A stretch of DNA of 33,953 bases from Cryobacterium sp. M96 (lineage in GTDB: Bacteria > Actinomycetota > Actinomycetes > Actinomycetales > Microbacteriaceae): positions 1 through 33,953 of the forward strand of contig NZ_PJJS01000025.1 in NCBI RefSeq assembly GCF_002929845.1, read 5' to 3'. A model generated the notes under the pieces. That model saw only the letters and a list, made by a program, of their open reading frames with translations. It had not been told where the DNA came from and did no database searches. Positions 7,670 through 14,665 of the stretch are shown here, piece after piece (position 1 is the first letter of the stretch; each line of letters starts with the position of its first letter). Made by a program: the position numbers and the translations under genes.

Positions 7670-9529
7670 GTGCAGTTGAATAGACGGGTGACTTCTGCAC
7701 TGATCGACCGGCTTCGCGCCGACCTCGCCGCCGCCAACTTCTCGGTCTCGGCCCTCACTGGCCTGTGGGGGATCGAAGCGGATGCCGCGTTGCGCCGCAA
7801 CCAGCGGGTCCCGGCGCTTCGGGGGCTGGACGGTCTCCGGGAGAGGCTCGGGCACGCCGAACCCTGCGCCACACTGGCTCGCCTGTTCGTGCTCGGCCTG
7901 CCCGTCGACCGTGCGGATCTCGATGTCGCCCTCCCCGCGCTGGGTGCCGCCGGGGCCGAGGAGCTCGGCCTCGCGGTATCCGTCGACGCCGGTGTCGACG
8001 CCGATGTCCTTCCGGGTGTCGGCCCTGTCGCATCCGGTGCGGCCGGAACCCTCCGCCCGCTCCTCGAACTGCGGCCCTACAGCTTCGTCGACGCGCATGG
8101 CGCCGGAAGCTGGTGGATCGTGTCCGACCTGGGAGAGCTCGCACTCGGCCACCCGCTCGGCGAAAGCCATGTGCTCGGGGTGGGTGGGGCATCCCTCACA
8201 TTGACCGGGCTACTGATCCCGACCCCGGTGGCCAGCGCCCTCGACCTGGGCACCGGATGCGGAATCCAGGCCATGCACGCGTCCCGGCACGCCGACCGGG
8301 TGGTAGCCACCGACATCTCGGTGCGAGCCCTGGAGCTTGCCGCGCTCAACGCGGAGCTGAACGAGATCGGGAATATCGAGTTTCGCCTCGGGAGCCTGTT
8401 CGAACCGGTCGCGGGGGAGCGCTTCGACCACATCATCTCCAACCCTCCGTTCGTGATCACCCCGCGTGTGCCGGGTGTGCCGGCCTACGAATACCGCGAC
8501 GGCGGCCTGGTCGGCGACGCGCTCGTCGAGGCGGTCGTGCGCGGCGCTGCCGAACATCTCACCCCCGGCGGCGTCGCCCAGCTGCTCGGGAACTGGGAGT
8601 ACCACGCCGGCCAGGATGCCTTCGAGCGTCTGGCCGCCTGGCTCGCCGCCCCCGTCACCCCTGTCACCCCTGTCGCATCCCCTGCATCGCCAGCTTCCGC
8701 CCCGCTGCGCCCTGACGAATTCGACGGAGATTTTGCCACAAACAGCCCGAATTCGGCGCGTTTGGCCCCTCTGGGAGCAGAATCTCCGTCGAATTCGCAC
8801 ACGCCCGGGGCGGAGGGTGCCGCCGGGGCCGAGGGTGCCGCGAGGGCCGGTGCCGAGGGTGCGCACGGGGGCCAGCAGGAGACCGTGCAGGCCACGGATG
8901 CCGCCGCACTCGACGCCTGGATCATCGAACGCGAGGTGCAGGCCCCCACGCTTTACGCCGAGACGTGGATCCGAGACGGCGGCACCCGCTCCGACACCGC
9001 CGACTTCGACCGCCTCTACGGGGCCTGGCTCGACGACTTCGCGGCGCGCGGCGTGAGTCAGGTCGGCTTCGGCTACATGCTGCTGCGCCGCCCGGCCGCC
9101 GGCACCCCCACCTTCCGTCGGCTCGAACGCCTCCCCGGCACCCTCGGCCACAATCCGGGAGGCATGGGCAGCCATCTTGCCGCTTGCCTCGCCGCCCACG
9201 ACTGGCACGCGGCAACGGATGACGCCCGCCTCGCCCGCGCGCGGCTCGCCGTCGCATCCGATGTCACCGAGGTACGGCACTACTGGCCCGGCCAGGAGGA
9301 CCCCACCCTGATGACGCTGCACCAGGGCACCGGCTTCGGCCGGTTGATCGCGCTGGACACCGGCCTCGCCGCCCTGGTCGGCGCCTCTGACGGTGAGCTC
9401 GACGTCGGCTCGATCGTCGCTGCGCTGGCCGAACTGCTCGACGTCGATGAGCGCGAACTCGCCGCGGACCTGCTCCCGCGCGTGCGGGAGCTGCTCGAGG
9501 ACGGCTTCCTGCAGCATCGGTTCGCCTGA
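7670..9529 (+). CDS. PrmC-like class I SAM-dependent methyltransferase with a disordered insert
   Basis: A 619-residue protein. Residues 1-180 form an N-terminal domain found fused to actinobacterial methyltransferases. Motif I is DLGTGCGIQ (192-200), an acidic motif II lies at ATDIS (~213-217), and the amide-methyltransferase signature NPPF is at 258-261, so it probably methylates a Gln/Asn side chain or an amino group. Residues ~328-412 are an Ala/Pro/Gly-rich linker that interrupts the protein and contains an in-frame palindromic repeat (8716-8797). A C-terminal domain follows from about 413 (DAWIIEREV ... PGTLGHNPGG). Without the linker the protein is about 535 residues. GTG at 7670 lacks a well-spaced ribosome site; GTG at 7688 is an alternative. 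Confidence 0.85.
   Translation: MQLNRRVTSALIDRLRADLAAANFSVSALTGLWGIEADAALRRNQRVPALRGLDGLRERLGHAEPCATLARLFVLGLPVDRADLDVALPALGAAGAEELGLAVSVDAGVDADVLPGVGPVASGAAGTLRPLLELRPYSFVDAHGAGSWWIVSDLGELALGHPLGESHVLGVGGASLTLTGLLIPTPVASALDLGTGCGIQAMHASRHADRVVATDISVRALELAALNAELNEIGNIEFRLGSLFEPVAGERFDHIISNPPFVITPRVPGVPAYEYRDGGLVGDALVEAVVRGAAEHLTPGGVAQLLGNWEYHAGQDAFERLAAWLAAPVTPVTPVASPASPASAPLRPDEFDGDFATNSPNSARLAPLGAESPSNSHTPGAEGAAGAEGAARAGAEGAHGGQQETVQATDAAALDAWIIEREVQAPTLYAETWIRDGGTRSDTADFDRLYGAWLDDFAARGVSQVGFGYMLLRRPAAGTPTFRRLERLPGTLGHNPGGMGSHLAACLAAHDWHAATDDARLARARLAVASDVTEVRHYWPGQEDPTLMTLHQGTGFGRLIALDTGLAALVGASDGELDVGSIVAALAELLDVDERELAADLLPRVRELLEDGFLQHRFA
8716..8797. repeat. 82-bp palindromic element inside the methyltransferase gene
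   Basis: The left arm at 8716-8735 (CGAATTCGACGGAGATTTTG) and the right arm at 8778-8797 are inverted repeats matching at 19 of 20 positions. The 42-bp centre contains a second small palindrome, CCGAATTCGG. The element is translated in frame as about residues 349-376 of the methyltransferase, in a low-complexity linker. Its GGAGATTTT...ATCTCC ends resemble those of the intergenic element at 9650-9706. Confidence 0.85.
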
Positions 9530-9838
9530 CGTGCTGTGTGCTGCCATCGTCTGCTGCCAGCCACGTGCTGTGAGCTGACGCGCTGACGAGGACCCCGCCC
9601 GCCACCAACGCACGCTAGACCGCCACCGCGTCACCGGCGAACGCAAACTCGGAGATTTTCGCGAAACGCCGTATTTCAGAGCTGGGGTGTGTCGCGACAA
9701 TCTCCGAAGTAACGTGCGCACACCCCACCCCACCCCCACCCGACCGGCCACTTCACCCGGCTCTGCGGTAGCTTGGTCGTACTGCCCGGCCCGCTCGGAG
9801 AGGAGGACGTCGGCGCCATACCTGGCGCCGACACAGCG
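9530..9838. other. Intergenic region after the methyltransferase
   Basis: These 309 bp hold no credible gene. They contain a short palindromic element (annotated separately at 9650-9706) and a C-rich stretch, CCCCACCCCACCCCC, around 9722-9737. The region ends with the leader of the amine oxidase gene, where GGAGAGGAGG (about 9797-9806) lies too far from the ATG to be its ribosome site. Confidence 0.6.
9650..9706. repeat. 57-bp palindromic element, relative of the 8716-8797 repeat
   Basis: CGGAGATTTTCGCGA at 9650-9664 is inverted at 9692-9706 with 14 of 15 positions conserved. Its termini, GGAGATTTT and AATCTCC, match the element inside the neighbouring methyltransferase gene, while the central part differs. 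No transposase is nearby, so it looks like a small non-autonomous palindromic repeat. Confidence 0.75.
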
Positions 9839-11290
9839 ATGAAACGACGAACCTTTCTGCTCGGCTCAGTCTCCGGCCTGAGCCTGGTCGCGCTCACCGC
9901 GTGCGTGACGCCGACTCCGCGGCCCTCGGCATCCGTCACGCCCAAGCCGACGTCGACACCCTCGCTCGTCCCGAAGCCGGCGGCCATGCGCCGCACGTCC
10001 TGGTCGGCCGACCCGTTCGCCCGCGGCTCCTTCAGTTACCCCGCGGTGGGCGCCACGCCCGAGCAGCGCGCCGCGCTCGGCCAGCCCGTCGACGACCGCC
10101 TCTTCTTCGCCGGTGAGGCCACCTCCACCGACGCGCCGGGCACGGTGCAGGGCGCCCGCGATTCAGGGAAGCGCGCCGCCCGCGACGTGCTCGCAGCGGC
10201 GCGCCCGGGGGAGCGCATCGCCGTGATCGGCGCCGGAATCGCCGGACTCACCGCGGCCCGAGACCTGCAGGACGCCGGCTTCGACGTGTTCCTGGTCGAG
10301 GCCCGCGACCGCATCGGCGGCCGCATCGACACCGTCACCGACAAGGACTGGCCATTCCCGATCGAGCTCGGCGCGGCTTTCGTCCGGCGTACCGGCCAGA
10401 CCACCCTCGACGAGGACCTCACCGACCGCGGCGTCGCCACGGCCCCCTTCACCGATCCGCCGGAGGTCCGCACCGCGGCCGGCACGGTCGTGGAGGTGCC
10501 CGACACCGGCGCGCAGGCGGTCGCCACGGCGCTGGCCTGGGCCGCCGAGCAGCCCACCGACGTGTCCATCGCGCAGTCCCTTGCTGATTCGGGAGCCTCC
10601 AAGCTCTCGACGACGGATGCCGACACCGGCGTTTCCGACGCCGACTGGCTCGAGTACCAGATCACGGTGGTGCTCGACCCACTGGCAGGGGGCCCCGTTC
10701 CGGAGCAGTCCTCCTGGTACTCGGACGCCAACCCTCAGGCCGACCCTGACACCGACCCCGGCGAGGATCGTATCGTGCTGGGCGGCTTCGCCACCCTGCT
10801 TACCGACCTCAGCGACGGCATCGACATGCTCGGGTCGAGCGTGGTCACCAAAATCGCCTACAGCGAAGCCGGCACCAGCCTCCGGCTCGGCACCGGCGAG
10901 TCGCTCTCCGCCGACCGGGTCGTCGTCACCGTGCCGCTGGGGGTGCTGAAGACCACGGTGATGGAGTTCGACCCGCCGCTGCCCTTCACGCACCGCGGCG
11001 CCATCTCGGCCCTGGGCATGGGCACGCTCGACAAGATCTGGCTGCAATTCGACGAGCCGTTCTGGGACACGGATGCCCCGCTCTGGTCCACGGTCGGCGG
11101 CGACGACGACTTCCGCGTCTGGATCAACATGGTTCCGCTCACCGGCGAACCGGTGCTGGTGGGCCTGGTTGCGGCGGAGACCGCTCTGCGCCTCGCGGAG
11201 GTCGACGACGACGAGTTCCTCGCCGCCGCCTTGAGCAGCCTCGAGCCGTTCTACTCGGCCGTGCCGACCGACAACCCGACCACGGAGTAG
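9839..11290 (+). CDS. Flavin monoamine oxidase-type lipoprotein, apparently circularly permuted
   Basis: A 483-residue exported flavoprotein. MKRRTFLLG followed by a hydrophobic stretch and LTAC (19-22, Cys22) gives a Tat-like lipoprotein signal. Residues 55-68 (W-x2-DPFARGSFSY), 89-96 (FFAGEATS) and 101-114 (GTVQGARDSGKRAA) are the motifs that normally close an amine oxidase. Here they precede the FAD Rossmann motif GAGIAG (131-136) and EARDRIGGR (154-162). The protein then ends after the substrate-domain strands without a second copy of the C-terminal motifs. It probably oxidises an amine or amino acid outside the membrane with FAD. The start at 9839 is preferred over an upstream in-frame start because it begins the signal peptide. 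Confidence 0.88.
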   Translation: MKRRTFLLGSVSGLSLVALTACVTPTPRPSASVTPKPTSTPSLVPKPAAMRRTSWSADPFARGSFSYPAVGATPEQRAALGQPVDDRLFFAGEATSTDAPGTVQGARDSGKRAARDVLAAARPGERIAVIGAGIAGLTAARDLQDAGFDVFLVEARDRIGGRIDTVTDKDWPFPIELGAAFVRRTGQTTLDEDLTDRGVATAPFTDPPEVRTAAGTVVEVPDTGAQAVATALAWAAEQPTDVSIAQSLADSGASKLSTTDADTGVSDADWLEYQITVVLDPLAGGPVPEQSSWYSDANPQADPDTDPGEDRIVLGGFATLLTDLSDGIDMLGSSVVTKIAYSEAGTSLRLGTGESLSADRVVVTVPLGVLKTTVMEFDPPLPFTHRGAISALGMGTLDKIWLQFDEPFWDTDAPLWSTVGGDDDFRVWINMVPLTGEPVLVGLVAAETALRLAEVDDDEFLAAALSSLEPFYSAVPTDNPTTE

Positions 11291-11634
11291 GTCCGCACCA
11301 CGCCGCCCCCCGAATCCCGGGCCGGCGCCTCGCGATTGTCAACCCGTCTTAATTCTGAGATTCGTGGTGTACTCACCTGCCAACGTCCAGTCGATGAATT
11401 CTGGCTCCCATTCGGGGCACGTTCTCATGCAGTCGCAGCCCGTCGTGGTGCAGCGCCCAGAGGTCCAGTCGTTATCCTGACTGGCCTTGCCGACGGATTC
11501 CTGACGGGTGGATGCCCCCGTTCCAGGCCGGGCTCGTTCCGCCGGCCATCCCAGTGCGGTCGTCACCGGGATGCACCACCCCCGCCCGCGACTGCTCCAC
11601 TTTTCTGCTTGACCGTGCGATTGCTGTGCTCCCC
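11291..11634. other. Intergenic region with a lower-GC patch
   Basis: These 344 bp contain no plus-strand gene I can support. Between about 11335 and 11480 the GC content falls well below the surroundings. A minus-strand open frame there, ending at 11339, encodes a Cys-rich tail (C-x5-C-x-C-x3-C, then PEWEPEFIDW) without a convincing start. It could be a decayed or very short gene. Confidence 0.4.
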
Positions 11635-11916
11635 ATGGATATCCTCCTCGACATCGACATCGACATCGACCGCGAATCCGTCGTCCTTCTGGACGTCGAC
11701 CCTGACCTGCCCTGTGAAGGCACTCACCACATTCGTGGCCTGAGCGGGCACCAACCCACCGCCCCCGGCGCCTACCTGGCGGTCTCGCCGTGCTGCGGCT
11801 CCAAGGTCGTGCAATGCACACCCCGGGTCCTCGCGATGCGGGCATCCGGGGTGCTCCACTGCGGCGCCTGCCGGGGCGAGCACCTGACCAGCGAATACAC
11901 CTTCACGCCGCTGTAG
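11635..11916 (+). CDS. Small Cys-rich (putative zinc-ribbon) protein of unknown function
   Basis: A 93-residue protein. The N-terminus is acidic and partly encoded by a GACATC simple repeat (DIDIDID, residues 6-12). The C-terminal half has Cys53-Cys54, Cys61 and a CGAC pair (76-79), suggesting a zinc-ribbon or another metal-binding fold. No signal peptide or membrane segment is present. The ATG at 11635 is chosen because the sequence before it in this frame looks non-coding; a convincing ribosome site is lacking. The end overlaps the convergent membrane-protein gene by 14 bp. I do not recognise a specific family. Confidence 0.6.
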   Translation: MDILLDIDIDIDRESVVLLDVDPDLPCEGTHHIRGLSGHQPTAPGAYLAVSPCCGSKVVQCTPRVLAMRASGVLHCGACRGEHLTSEYTFTPL

Positions 11917-12694
11917 GTTCGCGCCCCTGCGCCCGCGGGGGCAGCCGCGACGTGGCCGTGAGTACGGCGGCGATCGCGATGAAGAGCAGCAGCGCGACCA
12001 GGCAGTAGATCACGGTCTCGAGCGGGCCGCGCACCTGCACCGGGTCGAGGAAGAAATACGGGTACCACCCCACGATCGACCCGCGGATGAGCGTGAACAC
12101 TCCCCAGATCGAGGGCACCACGAGAACCCAGACCAGGATTTTCCAGGGCAGGCGGGCCTTGCCGGCATCCGTCAGCCAGTCAAGGAGTGCGATCGTGGGA
12201 ATCCAGAAGTGCAGCAACTGGCTCGACCAGGGCACCTCGATCGTGTAGTCCAGCGAGGAGGACTGGATGACGATGGTCAGGAATACGATCCCGGAGACGG
12301 TGATGTAGGTCGTCACAAGCAACCGGAACCAGTTCAGCCAGGGTGGGTCGGTCGTGTGCCGAAATGCGACGAATGCGGCAGCGGCGAAGGCGACGATCGC
12401 GGCCATACCGCTCTGCACGGTGAAATAGCTGAAGTAGTTGTAGATCTGAAACGTGGCGAAACCGAGCACGTAATCGAAGTAGCCGGCGAGGGCCACCACG
12501 CCCAGGCCGGCGAGGAGCAGGCGGCCGATGCCGAACCCGCGGCGCACGGTGTGCACGGGCTGCGTCCGAGAAGTTCGGGCGAGGGCCCGGCGTACGGGTG
12601 CCGCAGTGAGTGCGCGCACGCCCGATCTCGTCGCCGCCGAGTGAACGCGCTTCGGGGGGTCCGTCCGAGCGGGATCGGCAGCTCGCGCGCACAT
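11903..12694 (-). CDS. Pr6Pr (FAR-17a/AIG1-like) family membrane protein
   Basis: A 263-residue protein with a basic N-terminal tail (~1-52) and about six hydrophobic segments from about residue 54 onward. The spacing, the polar motifs YNYFSYFT (about 84-91) and HFWIPTIALLDWL, and the WYPYFFLDP loop match actinobacterial Pr6Pr membrane proteins, which relate to the FAR-17a/AIG1 fold. Biochemical function in bacteria is not established. The start has GGGAG 3 nt upstream, which is close, so an internal start is possible. It is convergent with the small Cys-rich gene. Confidence 0.8.
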   Translation of the reverse strand: MCARAADPARTDPPKRVHSAATRSGVRALTAAPVRRALARTSRTQPVHTVRRGFGIGRLLLAGLGVVALAGYFDYVLGFATFQIYNYFSYFTVQSGMAAIVAFAAAAFVAFRHTTDPPWLNWFRLLVTTYITVSGIVFLTIVIQSSSLDYTIEVPWSSQLLHFWIPTIALLDWLTDAGKARLPWKILVWVLVVPSIWGVFTLIRGSIVGWYPYFFLDPVQVRGPLETVIYCLVALLLFIAIAAVLTATSRLPPRAQGREPTAA

Positions 12695-12774
12695 GCTCCC
12701 ACGCTACGCCAGCCGGTCGGGTGCCCGCTGACCTCGGTATCAACCGGATGCCGCCGCTCAGCCGGCCGTTCCGC

Positions 12775-13044
12775 TCAGAAGCCGATCCGGAACCCGGTCT
12801 CGCCGAGCGGCGGAATCGTGGTGACCTCGACCGCCTCGACCCGGGCCGACGGCGGGCCGTGCTGCAGCCACGAGAGCATCACCCAGACGGTTGCCGCGTC
12901 GCCCTCCAGCTCGACCTCCACCGCACCGTCCCCGCGGTTGCGCACATGACCCGCGAGCCCGAGTCGGCGCGCCTCGGTCTGGGTGTAGTAGCGGAACCCG
13001 ACTCCCTGCACCACCCCGCGCACGACAACCTGCTTGCGAACCAT
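12775..13044 (-). CDS. acyP: Acylphosphatase
   Basis: An 89-residue soluble enzyme that hydrolyses the carboxyl-phosphate bond of acyl phosphates. The signature GVVQGVGFR (10-18) gives the phosphate-binding loop and catalytic Arg18. GHVRNRGDGAVEVELEG (32-48) carries the catalytic Asn36. The length equals the family norm. A 13-residue longer frame exists upstream, but the ATG at 13044 starts directly at the first beta strand, as in other acylphosphatases. There is no operon partner: it lies alone between the Pr6Pr gene and a repeat-rich spacer. Confidence 0.95.
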   Translation of the reverse strand: MVRKQVVVRGVVQGVGFRYYTQTEARRLGLAGHVRNRGDGAVEVELEGDAATVWVMLSWLQHGPPSARVEAVEVTTIPPLGETGFRIGF

Positions 13045-13114
13045 GCTTCCAGTGTGCCCCGCCGCAGGCGAGCCCGCATCCATCGTTCACCCGACCCGTT
13101 CACCAACCCGCGCT

Positions 13115-13220
13115 GTGGCTAACTCAGGAGATCCAGCGCGGGCATCCGTCGTGCACCGAAAATCCCACGGAAACACGCGGATGCCCCTAACCGGCCCGAG
13201 CATTCTCCTGAGTTAGCCAC
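13115..13220. repeat. 106-bp element with perfect 17-bp terminal inverted repeats
   Basis: GTGGCTAACTCAGGAGA at 13115-13131 is perfectly inverted at 13204-13220. The interior holds another inverted pair (GGGCATCCG and CGGATGCCC). A second element with the same termini is at 31904-31999. There is no coding capacity and no obvious target-site duplication. It resembles a REP- or MITE-like non-autonomous element. Its right end merges into the 20-bp tandem array. Confidence 0.88.
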
Positions 13221-13373
13221 GCGGGGTGGGGGTTAGCCACGCGGGGTGGGGGTTAGCCACGCGGTGTGGGGGTTAGCCACGCGCGGTGTGGGAGTTAGCC
13301 ACGCGCGGTGGGGGTTAGTCACGCGGGGTGGGGGTTAGCCACGCGGGGTGGGGGTTAGCCACGCGCGGTGGGG
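13212..13373. repeat. Tandem array, eight 20-bp units
   Basis: Units of GTTAGCCACGCGGGGTGGGG start at 13212, 13232, 13252, 13272, 13294, 13314, 13334 and 13354. The fourth is 22 bp and several carry 1-2 substitutions. The first unit begins inside the right terminal repeat of the 13115-13220 element, so the array looks like an amplification of that element's end plus flanking DNA. It lies downstream of the galactoside LacI gene. The units are directly adjacent with no spacers. Confidence 0.93.
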
Positions 13374-13450
13374 GAGACGCGCAGCCGGAGTGCTCCGGCC
13401 AGCCCGAAGCCAGATGCTGCCGCCATGGCCCTGCACCGCCAACCCCCGAT

Positions 13451-14473
13451 TCAGGCGGAGTCACGCCAGACGATCGGAGTCTCGAGCAGGATGCCCTCGG
13501 CCGGCTGCTCCTCGCCGCGCAACTGGCCCAGCACGCACTCGGCCGCCCGCTCACCGAGGCCGAAGGCGGGCTGGTGCACGGTGGACAGGTGCGGCTGGGT
13601 GCGCAGCGCCCAGGAGCTGTCGTCGAAGCCGACGATGCCGACGTCTCCGGGAATGGTGCGCCCGGCATGGCGCAGAGCCTCCATGGCTCCGGCCGCGACC
13701 GCGTCGGAGGCGGCGAACACGCCGTCGATCAGCGGGTCACGCTGAAGCAGCGCACGCATGCCGAGGGCCCCGTCGGTGAAGGTGTACAGCGGAACGCGGG
13801 CCACGAGAGCCGGGTCGAAGCGGTCGCCGAGGGCATCCGTGAAGCCGGCCAGACGGTCGGCGCCGGAGTCGCGGTCGAGCGCGGCGGCAATCATGCCGAT
13901 GCGCGTGCGGCCGGTCTGCATGAGGCGTTCGGTGATGGCGCGCGCCGACGCCCGGTTGTCGATGCCCACGAAGGGAAGCTGGCGCAGGTCGGGCGGATGT
14001 CCCACGAAGGCGGCCGGAAGGCGCAGCTTCTCGATCACCCGGGTGATCGGGTCTTCCTGGCGAGCGGAGACGATGACGACCCCGTCGACGAAACCGCCGC
14101 TGAGGTAGCGGGCGACGCGCTCGGTGTCGCGCTGGGAGTCGATGACCAGGCTGACCATCTGGTAGTCGGCGCGGGAGAGCACGGTGTTGGCGCCGAGTAG
14201 AATTCCGCCGATGTTGGGGTCGTCCAGGAACAGGGAGTGCGGCTCGTGCACGATGAAACCGACGGCCTCCGAGCGCTGCATGACCAGGCTTCGGGCGGCG
14301 TTGTTCGGCACATAGCCGACCTTCTCGATGGCCGCCTCGATGGCGATGCGGGCCGACGCCGAGACGTAGGGCTCGTCGTTCACGACCCGGCTGACCGTGC
14401 CGCGGGAGACTCCGGCTTCCACGGCGACGTCGTGGATCGTCGCGCGTTTGCGTCGAGACGGGATTGTCACCAT
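13451..14473 (-). CDS. LacI-family repressor of the galactoside operon
   Basis: A 340-residue regulator. The DNA-binding helix-turn-helix is at about 11-32 (ATIHDVAVEAGVSRGTVSRVV) with a hinge near 53-62, followed by the sugar-binding-like core (IVGFDDSSWALRTQPHLSTV near the C-terminus). The start at 14473 directly precedes the HTH; a longer open frame runs through the operator region and is discarded. A TACAGT -10 box 6 nt upstream suggests a leaderless transcript. Divergent transcription from the GH42/GH36 operon and two palindromic sites between them make it the probable galactoside-responsive repressor of that operon. Confidence 0.93.
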   Translation of the reverse strand: MVTIPSRRKRATIHDVAVEAGVSRGTVSRVVNDEPYVSASARIAIEAAIEKVGYVPNNAARSLVMQRSEAVGFIVHEPHSLFLDDPNIGGILLGANTVLSRADYQMVSLVIDSQRDTERVARYLSGGFVDGVVIVSARQEDPITRVIEKLRLPAAFVGHPPDLRQLPFVGIDNRASARAITERLMQTGRTRIGMIAAALDRDSGADRLAGFTDALGDRFDPALVARVPLYTFTDGALGMRALLQRDPLIDGVFAASDAVAAGAMEALRHAGRTIPGDVGIVGFDDSSWALRTQPHLSTVHQPAFGLGERAAECVLGQLRGEEQPAEGILLETPIVWRDSA

Positions 14474-14479
14474 TCGATA

Positions 14480-14485
14480 ACTGTA
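14480..14485 (-). promoter_or_regulatory. Candidate -10 box of a leaderless promoter for the LacI gene
   Basis: Read on the minus strand, TACAGT ends 6 nt before the ATG at 14473. No Shine-Dalgarno sequence lies between them. No clear -35 box is visible. Confidence 0.4.
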
Positions 14486-14508
14486 ACGCTCCCGCACACA
14501 CTCCGCGC

Positions 14509-14536
14509 TTGACACGACCGCCGGGAGATACATACT
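14509..14536 (+). promoter_or_regulatory. Promoter of the galactoside operon
   Basis: A consensus -35 box TTGACA (14509-14514) is followed after 16 bp by CATACT (14531-14536). The -10 box abuts the first operator, so a bound repressor would cover the transcription start. This is the clearest sigma-70-like promoter in the window. Confidence 0.75.
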
Positions 14537-14599
14537 CTGTGTACGTTCACAGAAAACCCAACGGAGTGTTGTTCTCCCGACTCTGTGCACGTTCACAGA
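14536..14599. promoter_or_regulatory. Two LacI-type operators of the galactoside operon
   Basis: TCTGTGTACGTTCACAGA (14536-14553) and TCTGTGCACGTTCACAGA (14582-14599) are near-perfect 18-bp palindromes with perfect TCTGTG/CACAGA arms and a central CG. Their centres are 46 bp apart. One overlaps the -10/+1 region and the other lies in the leader, before the GH42 start at 14666. They differ from the operators near 5.6 kb, so the two LacI proteins should not cross-regulate. Confidence 0.88.
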
Positions 14600-14665
14600 A
14601 CAGTTAGCCCAGAATCGTCACCACGGTGTCGTCACCACGAAGTGCACGCCACAGTCAGGGAGCAC

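Noticed and set aside
13115..13220. Insertion sequence
   Set aside because: Terminal inverted repeats are present, but the element is 106 bp with no transposase and no clear target duplication, so only a non-autonomous element can be claimed.
13212..13373. Possible CRISPR array
   Set aside because: The 20-bp units follow each other directly with no unique spacers, and no cas gene is present.
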